Origin: Pseudomonas sp. PDM16
GTDB lineage: Bacteria; Pseudomonadota; Gammaproteobacteria; Pseudomonadales; Pseudomonadaceae
Direction: 5' to 3'
Length of the DNA: 64,000 nucleotides
Assembly: GCF_014851865.1 (NCBI RefSeq)
Contig: NZ_JACVAM010000005.1
Coordinates: forward strand, 248,001 to 312,000
Part shown: positions 8,513 through 16,834 of the stretch, in pieces
How positions within the stretch are numbered: the first letter of the stretch is position 1
Layout: each line of letters begins with the position of its first letter
Notes under the pieces: model-generated
Told to the model about the DNA's origin: nothing
The model's database searches: none
The model's input: the letters and a program-made list of their open reading frames with translations, nothing else
Program-made: the position numbers and the translations under genes

Positions 8513-8571
8513 GATACCTCCATAAAGGCCGCGCAGTGTCAAAAAACCGCGGCAGCTGGAGGAAGAAGGTC

Positions 8572-8904
8572 ATGAGCCAGGGTGTCGAATTCAATCGCCT
8601 GATGTTGGAAATGCGCTCCATGCAGATGGAGGCCATGGCCAAGCAGAAAGCGGCTGCCGTCAGTGCGCCAGAGCCGGGCGCGCCGAGCTTCTCGGACATG
8701 CTGGGTCAGGCCGTCAACAAGGTGAGCGAGACCCAGCAGGTTTCCAGCCAGCTGGCCAGTGCCTTCGAGATGGGGCAGGGCGGTGTCGACATCACCGACG
8801 TGATGATCGCCTCGCAGAAGGCCAGCGTTTCCTTCCAGGCCATCACCCAGGTGCGCAACAAGCTGGTCCAGGCTTATCAAGACATCATGCAGATGCCGGT
8901 TTAA
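8572..8904 (+). CDS. fliE: Flagellar hook-basal body protein FliE
   Basis: FliE joins the MS ring to the proximal rod in the periplasm. The 110-residue protein has the C-terminal FliE signature (GGVDITDVMIASQKASVSF) and no signal peptide, as expected for a type III-exported rod protein. ATG 8572 (MSQGVEFNRLMLEM) is chosen because GGAGGAAGAAGG precedes it and the family begins this way; an upstream in-frame GTG at 8536 would start in the untranslated leader. It is the first gene of the sigma-54-dependent fliEFGHIJ operon. Confidence 0.95.
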   Translation: MSQGVEFNRLMLEMRSMQMEAMAKQKAAAVSAPEPGAPSFSDMLGQAVNKVSETQQVSSQLASAFEMGQGGVDITDVMIASQKASVSFQAITQVRNKLVQAYQDIMQMPV

Positions 8905-8921
8905 CAGGGCGGATTTGAGAC

Positions 8922-10709
8922 ATGGCTGAAGCAGTCGCTGCAAACGTACCCGCCACTACTGGCGCTGACGAACCCAAGAAGCCGTTGCTCGGGCTGACAT
9001 TCCTGGAGAATCTCTCTGAGATGTCGATGCTGCGGCAGATCGGTCTGCTGGTTGGCCTGGCCGCCAGCGTGGCCATCGGCTTTGCCGTGGTTCTATGGTC
9101 GCAGCAGCCGGACTACAAGCCGCTGTTGGGCAATCTGGCCGGCATGGACAGCAACCAGGTCATGGAAGTGCTGAATGCCGCCGACATCGCCTACACCGTC
9201 GAGCCGAACTCTGGCGCCCTGCTGGTCAAATCCGAAGAGCTCGGCCGCGCTCGTCTGAAGCTCGCGGCTGCCGGCGTGGCTCCGGCGGACAACAACGTCG
9301 GTTTCGAGATCCTCGACAAGGAGCAGAGTCTCGGCACCAGCCAGTTCATGGAGGCCACCCGCTACCGCCGGGGCCTGGAAGGCGAGCTGGCCCGCACCAT
9401 TTCCAGCCTGAACAATGTCAAGGGCGCCCGTGTGCACCTGGCGATACCGAAGAGCTCGGTATTCGTCCGCGATGAACGCAAACCCACCGCCTCGGTGCTG
9501 GTTGAGCTGTATCCGGGGCGTACCCTGGAGCCGAGCCAAGTGATGGCGATCGTCAATCTGGTAGCGACCTCGGTGCCCGAGCTGACCAAGTCCCAGGTCA
9601 CCGTGGTCGACCAGAAGGGCAACCTGCTGTCCGACCAACAGGAGCTGTCCGAGCTGACCATGGCCGGCAAGCAGTTCGACTACACCCGTCGCATGGAAAC
9701 GCTGTTCACCCAGCGCGTGCACAACATCCTCCAGCCTGTACTGGGGAACGGTCGCTACAAGGCAGAAGTCTCGGCAGACGTGGACTTCAGTGCGGTGGAG
9801 TCGACTTCCGAATCCTTCAACCCGGATCAGCCGGCGCTGCGCAGCGAGCAGCAGGTCAACGAGCAGCGTTCCAGCAGTCTGCCTCCGCAGGGGGTTCCGG
9901 GTGCACTGAGCAATCAGCCTCCTGGCGCCGCCAATGCTCCCGAGCAGGCGGCTGCCGCGCCTGCACCGGCCGGCCCGGTGTCGGCGGGGCAACCCCTGGT
10001 CGATGCGAATGGCCAGCAGATCATGGACCCGGCGACTGGACAGCCGATGCTGGCGCCGTATCCGGCGGACAAGCGTGAGCAGTCCACCCGCAATTTCGAG
10101 CTGGATCGCTCGATCAGCTACACCAAGCAGCAGCAGGGGCGTCTGAAGCGTCTGTCCGTGGCCGTGGTGCTGGATGACAAGGTCAGCATTGGGGCAAACG
10201 GCGAGGTGACCCGCAGCCCGTGGGGTGCGGACGATCTGGCCCGCTTCACCCGCCTGGTGCAGGACTCCGTGGGATTCGATGCCAGTCGTGGCGATAGCGT
10301 GAGTGTGATCAACGCGCCGTTCAGCAGCGAGCTGGGTGAAGTGGTCGAGCTGCCCTGGTACCAGTCCGAGCTCTTCCTGATGGCGATGAGCGGGCTGAAG
10401 CAACTCCTGCCGGCATTGTTGATCTTTACCCTTGTATGGTTCGTGCTGCGTCCGGTGATGAAGAACATCGCCAACCCGTCTCGCCCGAGTGAGGATGGAG
10501 ACGGTAGCGATGTCGAACTGGGCGATATGGGCGGTCTGGAGGGCGAGCTGTCCTCCGATCGGGTGAGCCTCGGCGGACCGCAGAGCATTCTGCTACCCAG
10601 TCCGTCAGAGGGGTATGATGCACAATTGAACGCCATCAAGAGCCTGGTGGCGGAAGATCCGGGCCGTGTGGCCCAGGTAGTCAAAGACTGGATCAATGCC
10701 GATGAGTGA
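8922..10709 (+). CDS. fliF: Flagellar MS-ring protein FliF
   Basis: FliF forms the inner-membrane MS ring that houses the export gate and carries the C-ring. The 595-residue protein has a first membrane segment at about 37-59, ring-building YscJ-like motifs (about 60-235), a Pro/Ala/Gln-rich loop (about 310-380), a second membrane segment at about 490-508 and a cytoplasmic tail that binds FliG. The length is normal for Pseudomonas. Its last eight bases overlap the chosen fliG start. Confidence 0.97.
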   Translation: MAEAVAANVPATTGADEPKKPLLGLTFLENLSEMSMLRQIGLLVGLAASVAIGFAVVLWSQQPDYKPLLGNLAGMDSNQVMEVLNAADIAYTVEPNSGALLVKSEELGRARLKLAAAGVAPADNNVGFEILDKEQSLGTSQFMEATRYRRGLEGELARTISSLNNVKGARVHLAIPKSSVFVRDERKPTASVLVELYPGRTLEPSQVMAIVNLVATSVPELTKSQVTVVDQKGNLLSDQQELSELTMAGKQFDYTRRMETLFTQRVHNILQPVLGNGRYKAEVSADVDFSAVESTSESFNPDQPALRSEQQVNEQRSSSLPPQGVPGALSNQPPGAANAPEQAAAAPAPAGPVSAGQPLVDANGQQIMDPATGQPMLAPYPADKREQSTRNFELDRSISYTKQQQGRLKRLSVAVVLDDKVSIGANGEVTRSPWGADDLARFTRLVQDSVGFDASRGDSVSVINAPFSSELGEVVELPWYQSELFLMAMSGLKQLLPALLIFTLVWFVLRPVMKNIANPSRPSEDGDGSDVELGDMGGLEGELSSDRVSLGGPQSILLPSPSEGYDAQLNAIKSLVAEDPGRVAQVVKDWINADE

Positions 10710-11718
10710 CAATCGAACCGCCGTCAAGCTGAACAAGGTCGACAAGGCCGCCATCCTTCTGCTTTCGCTCGGCGAGACCGACGCGGCCCAGGTGCTGCGC
10801 CATCTCGGGCCGAAGGAAGTGCAGCGTGTTGGCGTGGCCATGGCGGGAATGCGCAATATCCAGCGCGAACAGGTCGAACAGGTGATGGGCGAGTTCGTCG
10901 AGATCGTCGGCGACCAGACCAGCCTGGGCGTCGGCTCCGATGCCTACATCCGCAAGATGCTCACCGCTGCACTGGGCGAGGACAAGGCCGGCAACCTGAT
11001 CGACCGCATCTTGCTCGGTGGCAGTACCAGCGGCCTGGACAGCCTCAAGTGGATGGAGCCGCGCGCCGTGGCGGACGTGATCCGCTACGAGCACCCACAG
11101 ATTCAGGCCATCGTAGTGGCATATCTCGATCCCGACCAGGCGGGCGAGGTGCTCAGCCATTTCGATCACAAGGTGCGCCTGGACATCATCCTGCGCGTAT
11201 CGTCGCTCAACACTGTACAGCCGGCCGCGCTCAAGGAGCTCAACCAGATCCTCGAGAAGCAGTTCTCCGGCAGCGCCAATACCTCACGTGCCACCATGGG
11301 CGGTGTCAAACGCGCGGCCGACATCATGAACTTCCTCGACAGTTCGGTGGAGGGCCAGCTGATGGACTCCATCCGCGAGGTGGACGAGGACCTGTCCAGC
11401 CAGATCGAGGACCTGATGTTCGTCTTCGACAACCTGGCCGATGTGGACGATCGCGGCATCCAGGCGCTGCTGCGTGAGGTATCTTCGGATGTGCTGGTGC
11501 TGGCCCTCAAGGGCGCTGACGACGGGATCAAGGAGAAGGTCTTCAAGAATATGTCCAAACGCGCGGCGGAGCTGCTACGCGACGACCTCGAGGCCCGTGG
11601 GCCGGTACGTGTCAGCGAAGTGGAGACGGCGCAGAAGGAGATCCTCACCATCGCCCGGCGCATGGCGGAGTCCGGCGAGATTGTCCTTGGCGGTGCCGGC
11701 GGCGAGGCGATGATCTAA
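10702..11718 (+). CDS. fliG: Flagellar motor switch protein FliG
   Basis: FliG is the C-ring protein that binds FliF, FliM and the stator and generates torque. The 338-residue product starts MSDNRTAVKLNKVDKAAILLL and has three helical domains. The C-terminal domain holds the charged torque helix (SKRAAELLRDDLEARGPV, about 285-305). ATG 10702 gives the same 338-residue length I recall for P. aeruginosa FliG; ATG 10696 would add two residues. The start lies inside fliF, so translation is coupled. Confidence 0.96.
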   Translation: MSDNRTAVKLNKVDKAAILLLSLGETDAAQVLRHLGPKEVQRVGVAMAGMRNIQREQVEQVMGEFVEIVGDQTSLGVGSDAYIRKMLTAALGEDKAGNLIDRILLGGSTSGLDSLKWMEPRAVADVIRYEHPQIQAIVVAYLDPDQAGEVLSHFDHKVRLDIILRVSSLNTVQPAALKELNQILEKQFSGSANTSRATMGGVKRAADIMNFLDSSVEGQLMDSIREVDEDLSSQIEDLMFVFDNLADVDDRGIQALLREVSSDVLVLALKGADDGIKEKVFKNMSKRAAELLRDDLEARGPVRVSEVETAQKEILTIARRMAESGEIVLGGAGGEAMI

Positions 11719-11721
11719 GCC

Positions 11722-12501
11722 ATGGTGCCGAAGGATGCGTCCAGCGAGCTGATTCGCGCCAAGGATGTGACGGGGTTCGACCGCTGGTCCCTGCCCAGCT
11801 TCGACCCCGAGGTCGTGCTTCCGCCCGAGCCCGAGGTCGTACCGCCTCCGCCAGAGGAGCCCGAGCCCGTTCAGGTGGAAGAGGTACCGGTCGAGGAAGT
11901 CCAGCCACTGACCCTGGATGAGTTGGAGGCTATTCGCCAGGACGCCTACAACGAGGGCTTCGCTACAGGCGAGAAGGATGGCTTCCACGCCGGACAGCTC
12001 AGGGCCAAGCAGGAGGCTGATGCTGCTCTGGCCGATAAGGTCGGGCAGCTCGAGCAGATCATGGGGCACTTGCTCGAGCCCATCGCCAGCCAGGATCAGG
12101 AGCTGGAGAAGGCGTTGGTGAGCCTGGTCAGCCAGATGGCTCGCCAGGTGATTCAGCGCGAGCTGGCGACCGACTCCAGTCAGATTCGCAACGTATTGCG
12201 GGAGGCGCTGAAGCTACTGCCCATGGGCGCCAGCAACGTGCGTATCCACATCCATCCGCAGGACTTCGAGCTTGTCAAGGCCCTGCGCGAGCGCCACGAA
12301 GAAAGCTGGCGCATCCTCGAGGATGATTCCTTGCAGCCTGGCGGCTGTCGGGTCGAAAGCGAGCACAGCCGCATCGATGCCAGCGTAGAGACGCGTATGG
12401 CCGCCGCCCTCAAGAAGCTGTTCGAACAGCAGCGTGCACAGGTTGGCAACCCGCCGGAGCCTGATATCCAGGTCGACCTGGAGTCCCCAGATGCGCCTTG
12501 A
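11722..12501 (+). CDS. fliH: Flagellar export ATPase regulator FliH
   Basis: FliH dimers hold the FliI ATPase at the C-ring and regulate it. The 259-residue protein has a Pro/Glu-rich N-terminal stretch (about 30-60), then the EAFATG/GEKDGFHAG region with GxxxG-type spacing, then a V/F-type ATPase subunit E-like C-terminus (about 130-235). It begins three bases after fliG and overlaps fliI by 11 bases. Confidence 0.93.
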   Translation: MVPKDASSELIRAKDVTGFDRWSLPSFDPEVVLPPEPEVVPPPPEEPEPVQVEEVPVEEVQPLTLDELEAIRQDAYNEGFATGEKDGFHAGQLRAKQEADAALADKVGQLEQIMGHLLEPIASQDQELEKALVSLVSQMARQVIQRELATDSSQIRNVLREALKLLPMGASNVRIHIHPQDFELVKALRERHEESWRILEDDSLQPGGCRVESEHSRIDASVETRMAAALKKLFEQQRAQVGNPPEPDIQVDLESPDAP

Positions 12502-13849
12502 GCGCACCAGCTTTGCCAAGCGTCTGGCCGGCTACGAGGAGGCCATCGAGCTACCTGCTCAGCCGGTGGTGGAGGGGCGTCTGCTGCGCATGGTCGGGCT
12601 CACCCTGGAGGCCGAGGGACTGCGCGCGGCGCTGGGCAGCCGTTGCCTTGTGATCAACGACGACAGCTACCACCCGGTGCAGGTCGAGGCTGAGGTGATG
12701 GGTTTTTCCAGCGGCAAGATCTACCTGATGCCGGTCGGCAGCCTTGCCGGCATTGCTCCTGGTGCACGTGTGGTGCCGTTGCCGGACACCGGCCGCCTGC
12801 CCATGGGCATGTCCATGCTCGGTCGCGTACTGGACGGCGCCGGTCGCGCGCTGGATGGCAAAGGCGGGATGAAGGCCGAGGACTGGGTGCCGATGGACGG
12901 CCCGACCATCAACCCACTCAACCGTCATCCGATCAGCGAGCCGCTGGATGTTGGCATCCGCTCCATCAACGGGTTGCTCACTGTCGGCCGCGGTCAGCGC
13001 CTTGGCCTGTTCGCCGGTACCGGTGTCGGTAAGTCGGTACTGCTGGGGATGATGACCCGTTTCACCGAGGCCGAGATCATTGTGGTCGGCCTGATCGGCG
13101 AGCGGGGGCGCGAAGTCAAGGAGTTCATCGACGAGATCCTCGGCGAGGAAGGCCTCAAGCGCTCCGTGGTAGTCGCCTCGCCAGCGGATGATGCGCCTCT
13201 GATGCGCCTGCGTGCTGCCATGTACTGCACGCGCATCGCCGAGTACTTCCGTGACAAGGGCAAGAACGTATTGCTGCTGATGGATTCGTTGACTCGCTTC
13301 GCTCAGGCCCAGCGCGAGATCGCCCTGGCCATCGGCGAGCCTCCTGCTACCAAGGGCTATCCGCCGTCGGTGTTTGCCAAGCTGCCGAGGCTGGTGGAGA
13401 GGGCCGGCAATGCGGAGGAGGGTGGTGGATCCATTACTGCGTTCTATACGGTGCTCTCCGAAGGCGATGATCAGCAGGACCCGATCGCCGACGCTGCCCG
13501 CGGTGTGCTCGACGGTCACTTTGTGCTGTCGCGACGGCTGGCGGAGGAGGGCCACTACCCGGCCATCGATATCGAGGCCTCGATCAGCCGGGTCATGCCC
13601 CAGGTGGTCAGCCCAGAGCATCTCAAGCAGGCCCAGCGCTTCAAGCAGCTGTGGTCACGCTACCAGCAGAGCCGCGACCTGATCAGCGTGGGTGCGTACG
13701 TCGCCGGCGGCGATGCCGATACCGATCTGGCCATCGCCCGGCAGCCGGCCATGGCCCGCTACCTGCGTCAGAGCCTTGGCGAGTGCGTGCCGATGGCCGA
13801 AAGCGTCAACCAGCTGGCGCAGGTCTTCAACCCGCAAGCGCAGGCCTGA
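12491..13849 (+). CDS. fliI: Flagellum-specific export ATPase FliI
   Basis: FliI is the hexameric ATPase that supports type III export of flagellar proteins. The 452-residue product has Walker A AGTGVGKS (175-182), Walker B VLLLMDSLTR and the ATP synthase alpha/beta signature around PAIDIEASISR. ATG 12491 (MRLERTSFAKRLAGYE) matches the family start and lies within the end of fliH. An upstream in-frame ATG at 12434 would create a larger overlap and a non-homologous N-terminus. Confidence 0.97.
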   Translation: MRLERTSFAKRLAGYEEAIELPAQPVVEGRLLRMVGLTLEAEGLRAALGSRCLVINDDSYHPVQVEAEVMGFSSGKIYLMPVGSLAGIAPGARVVPLPDTGRLPMGMSMLGRVLDGAGRALDGKGGMKAEDWVPMDGPTINPLNRHPISEPLDVGIRSINGLLTVGRGQRLGLFAGTGVGKSVLLGMMTRFTEAEIIVVGLIGERGREVKEFIDEILGEEGLKRSVVVASPADDAPLMRLRAAMYCTRIAEYFRDKGKNVLLLMDSLTRFAQAQREIALAIGEPPATKGYPPSVFAKLPRLVERAGNAEEGGGSITAFYTVLSEGDDQQDPIADAARGVLDGHFVLSRRLAEEGHYPAIDIEASISRVMPQVVSPEHLKQAQRFKQLWSRYQQSRDLISVGAYVAGGDADTDLAIARQPAMARYLRQSLGECVPMAESVNQLAQVFNPQAQA

Positions 13850-13852
13850 TAG

Positions 13853-14302
13853 ATGGCCAACAGTCGTGCCGCGCGTCTGGCACCAGTGGTCGAGATGGCT
13901 GAGCGTGCCGAGCGCGAGGCGGCGCGGCAGATGGCCCATATGCAGGGCCTGCTGGCCAAGGCCGAGGCTCAATTGGGCGTACTGGAGCGCTATCGCGGCG
14001 ACTACCAGCAGCAGTGGATCAGCGAAGGCAGCAAGGGTGTTTCGGGCCAATGGCTAATGAACTACCAGCGCTTTCTCAGCCAGCTAGAAACCGCCATCGG
14101 GCAGCAGCTGCAGAGCATCGAGTGGCACCGGCACAATCTCAACAAGGCAAGAGAGGCCTGGCAGCAGCGCTATGCGCGGGTTGAAGGCCTGCGTAAGCTC
14201 GTACAGCGCTACCTTGACGAGGCTCGTGCCGCCGAGGACAAACGCGAACAGAAGCTGCTCGACGAGTTGTCGCAGCGCCTGCCGCAGCGCGACCAGAACT
14301 GA
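13853..14302 (+). CDS. fliJ: Flagellar export chaperone FliJ
   Basis: FliJ is a coiled-coil stalk that links the FliI ring to FlhA. The 149-residue product is nearly all helical, rich in Gln, Arg, Ala and Glu, with no aromatic core or signal peptide. The size matches other pseudomonads. It is the last gene of the fliE-fliJ unit, three bases after fliI. Confidence 0.93.
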   Translation: MANSRAARLAPVVEMAERAEREAARQMAHMQGLLAKAEAQLGVLERYRGDYQQQWISEGSKGVSGQWLMNYQRFLSQLETAIGQQLQSIEWHRHNLNKAREAWQQRYARVEGLRKLVQRYLDEARAAEDKREQKLLDELSQRLPQRDQN

Positions 14303-14312
14303 GCCACGGTTG

Positions 14313-14341
14313 CCGCCGTCACCGGCGGGTGCTAAATCTTT
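14313..14341 (+). terminator. Weak hairpin after fliJ
   Basis: CCGCCG (14313-14318), four-base loop, CGGCGG (14323-14328), then AT-rich sequence reaching CTTTTC. The stem is short and the T run is offset by about ten bases, so partial termination is more likely than a full stop between fliJ and hsbA. Confidence 0.35.
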
Positions 14342-14372
14342 TCTCTGCACAAGAATCTACAAGGAGTGCTAC

Positions 14373-14678
14373 ATGGCCATCACCGCGCTACCCTCGGGCG
14401 ACGGGCAGGAGCTGACCATTCATGTTCAGGGACGCTTCGATTTCTCCGCGCATCAGGAATTTCGCGATGCTTACGAGCGAGTGAACGTCACCCCCAAGCG
14501 CTATGTCGTGGACCTCAAAGGGGCCACCTACCTCGATAGTTCCGCGCTGGGCATGCTATTGCTGCTGCGCGATCACGCCGGAGGCGACCATGCGCGCATC
14601 AGTCTGATCAACTGCAACCCCGATGTGCGCAAGATCCTCTCCATCTCCAACTTCGAACAGCTGTTCCAGATCGGCTGA
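14373..14678 (+). CDS. hsbA: Anti-sigma factor antagonist HsbA (STAS domain)
   Basis: In P. aeruginosa HsbA swaps between the anti-sigma factor FlgM and the diguanylate cyclase HsbD, depending on its phosphorylation by HsbR, and so tips the cell between swimming and biofilm. The 101-residue product is a single STAS domain. The phosphorylation motif YLDSSALGML puts Ser56/Ser57 at the expected helix start. ATG 14373 is well supported by AAGGAG six bases upstream. It is followed after five bases by hsbR. Confidence 0.92.
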   Translation: MAITALPSGDGQELTIHVQGRFDFSAHQEFRDAYERVNVTPKRYVVDLKGATYLDSSALGMLLLLRDHAGGDHARISLINCNPDVRKILSISNFEQLFQIG

Positions 14679-14683
14679 CTGCC

Positions 14684-16378
14684 ATGTCCAACCGCCTGTC
14701 CATCCTGATCGCCGAGGACAGCGCGGCGGACCGCATGCTCCTGTCCACCATCGTCAGCCGCCAGGGTCACCGGGTACTGACGGCGAGCAACGGTCTCGAG
14801 GCTGTGGCGTTGTTCGAGCAGGAGCGTCCCCAGCTGGTGCTGATGGACGCGCTCATGCCGGTGATGGATGGCTTCGAGGCATCCCGGCGGATCAAGGTGG
14901 CGGCCGGCGAGGCTCTCGTGCCTATCATCTTTCTCACCTCGCTGACGGAGAACGAAGCGCTGGTGCGCTGCCTGGAGGTTGGCGACGATTTCCTCGCCAA
15001 ACCCTATAACCAGATCATCCTGCAGGCCAAGATCACGGCCATGGACCGGCTGCGCCGTCTGCAGCAGACAGTCCTGGAGCAGCGCGATCTGATCGCCAAG
15101 CATAACGAGCACCTGCTGACCGAGCAGCGAGTGGCCAAGGCGGTGTTCGACAAGGTGGCCCACTCTGGCTGCCTCAGTGCCGCCAATATCCGCTACCTGC
15201 AATCTCCTTTTGCTCTGTTCAACGGTGACCTGCTGCTGGCTGCATTCAAGCCCTCCGGGGGTATGCATGTGCTGCTCGGTGACTTCACCGGCCACGGCCT
15301 GCCGGCGGCAATTGGCGCGATGCCACTGGCGGAGGTGTTTTACGGGATGACCGCCAAGGGCTTCTCGATGGCGGAGATCCTCCGGGAAATGAATGCCAAG
15401 CTGAAGCGCATCCTGCCGGTGGGGGTGTTCTGCTGCGCCACGATGCTCAACCTCAGCTTCCAGCGCCGCGTGGTGGAGGTGTGGAACGGTGGCCTGCCGA
15501 ACGGCCATCTGCTGCATGCCGATAGCGGCGAGCGTGTGCCTCTGGTTTCCCGCCATCTACCCCTGGGAGTGCTGGATCCGGGCTCCTTCAAGGATGTTTA
15601 CGAGGTTCATCCGCTGAGCCTCGGCGATCGCATCTTCCTGCTTTCCGACGGCGTGCTGGAAACCTGCGATGCCAGCGGCCAGCTATTTGGCGAGGACAGG
15701 CTGCTTCGAGTCCTGGCTGCGGGGCATCGGCCCGAATCTCTGTTCGACGAGATTCAGGCGGCGTTGGCGGCATTCCGAGGCGAAGCTCAGGATGATGTGA
15801 GCATGATCGAGTTGGCCATGGTCGAGGATGGCCAGCTTGCGCGTCCGCCTCTCGCATTCTCCGATAGCGGGCAGAGCAGCGCGCTTGATTGGGCGGCATC
15901 CTTCGAGTTCCGCGCGGAAGCGCTGAAACGCTTCAATCCGCTGCCCTTTCTGCTGCAGCTGCTGATGGAGGTTCAGGGGCTGAGGGCACGAGGCGGGGCG
16001 CTGTACACGGTGATGGCAGAGCTGTATTCCAATGCACTGGAGCATGGAGTGCTGCGCCTGGACTCGGCACTCAAGTCCGATGCTCAAGGCTTTTCCCTTT
16101 ACTATCTGGAGCGCGGTCGGCGCCTGCGGGCGCTGGACAAGGGGCTGGTGAAGTTCGAACTGGAACTACTGCCGGAGGCGGGCGGTGGTTGCTTGCGCAT
16201 CCGTGTCCAGGACAGTGGCGAGGGATTCGACGTAGCCGATGTCATGGCGCGCCAGGCAGACGGCGGCAGTCTCTGTGGCCGGGGCATGCGACTGGTTCGG
16301 CAGTTGTCCGATCATTGCGAGTGGAGCGCTGACGGCCGTATTACCATCGTGGAGTTTCGCTGGGCGGCTCAGGCATAA
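14684..16378 (+). CDS. hsbR: HsbR: receiver, PP2C phosphatase and anti-sigma kinase
   Basis: HsbR receives phosphate from HptB and controls HsbA phosphorylation. The 564-residue protein has three parts in order: a receiver domain with phosphoacceptor Asp55 (LVLMDALMP), a PP2C/SpoIIE-type phosphatase (about 175-395, with GDFTGHG and LSDGVLE), and a C-terminal HATPase resembling anti-sigma kinases (NALEHGVL, DSGEGFD, GRGMRLVRQL). The combination of phosphatase and kinase in one chain is the family hallmark. Confidence 0.93.
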   Translation: MSNRLSILIAEDSAADRMLLSTIVSRQGHRVLTASNGLEAVALFEQERPQLVLMDALMPVMDGFEASRRIKVAAGEALVPIIFLTSLTENEALVRCLEVGDDFLAKPYNQIILQAKITAMDRLRRLQQTVLEQRDLIAKHNEHLLTEQRVAKAVFDKVAHSGCLSAANIRYLQSPFALFNGDLLLAAFKPSGGMHVLLGDFTGHGLPAAIGAMPLAEVFYGMTAKGFSMAEILREMNAKLKRILPVGVFCCATMLNLSFQRRVVEVWNGGLPNGHLLHADSGERVPLVSRHLPLGVLDPGSFKDVYEVHPLSLGDRIFLLSDGVLETCDASGQLFGEDRLLRVLAAGHRPESLFDEIQAALAAFRGEAQDDVSMIELAMVEDGQLARPPLAFSDSGQSSALDWAASFEFRAEALKRFNPLPFLLQLLMEVQGLRARGGALYTVMAELYSNALEHGVLRLDSALKSDAQGFSLYYLERGRRLRALDKGLVKFELELLPEAGGGCLRIRVQDSGEGFDVADVMARQADGGSLCGRGMRLVRQLSDHCEWSADGRITIVEFRWAAQA

Positions 16379-16407
16379 TCGGCGCTTCCCGACCGTGGAG
16401 TGAGCAG

Positions 16408-16758
16408 GTGTCCGATTCCCATCTCGACCAGAGCGTGCTGGCATCTCTCCTGGATGTCATGGGAGAGGAGTACCCCGTCCTGCTGGATACCTTCCTGGTC
16501 GACTCGGAAGAGCGCCAACGGCATATCCATGAGGCCCTGAGCTCGGCTGATGCCCAGGCGCTGCGCCTGGCTGCACACAGTTTCAAGGGCAGTTGCAGCA
16601 ATATGGGCGCGCCACTGCTGGCCGGTCTTTGCAAACAGCTGGAGGAGGTGGCTCGTCGAGAGCGCCTGGATGACGCTCCCGATCTGGTCGAGCAGATCGG
16701 TCGCGAATTCGCCATCGTCCGCATATTGCTCAAGTCCGAGCGCCAGCGTTATCGCTGA
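16408..16758 (+). CDS. hptB: Histidine phosphotransfer protein HptB
   Basis: HptB relays phosphate from hybrid kinases (in P. aeruginosa SagS, ErcS', PA1611 and RetS) to HsbR. The 116-residue product is a single HPt domain with the phosphorylated His57 in LAAHSFKGSC. The only well-placed start is GTG 16408, giving MSDSHLDQSVL. It lies 29 bases after hsbR, between that gene and fliK. Confidence 0.9.
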   Translation: MSDSHLDQSVLASLLDVMGEEYPVLLDTFLVDSEERQRHIHEALSSADAQALRLAAHSFKGSCSNMGAPLLAGLCKQLEEVARRERLDDAPDLVEQIGREFAIVRILLKSERQRYR

Positions 16759-16780
16759 GATCGTGCACTTCCCGCAAAGT

Positions 16781-16796
16781 TGGCCCGCCCTTTGCT
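16781..16796 (+). promoter_or_regulatory. Candidate sigma-54 promoter for fliK
   Basis: TGGCCC (16781-16786), GCCCT, TTGCT (16792-16796), with GG and GC ten bases apart. One base differs from TGGCAC-N5-TTGCW. It ends 38 bases before the fliK start. Confidence 0.65.
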
Positions 16797-16834
16797 CAGC
16801 TTCGGATACGATCCATCCCTAACGGAGAGTATCC

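Noticed and set aside
6507..8699. Open frame of 730 codons antisense to fleR
   Set aside because: Same GC-bias shadow; it also crosses the fleR terminator and fliE promoter.
9093..10403. Open frame of 436 codons antisense to fliF
   Set aside because: Shadow of a real gene with no recognisable domain or ribosome-binding site.
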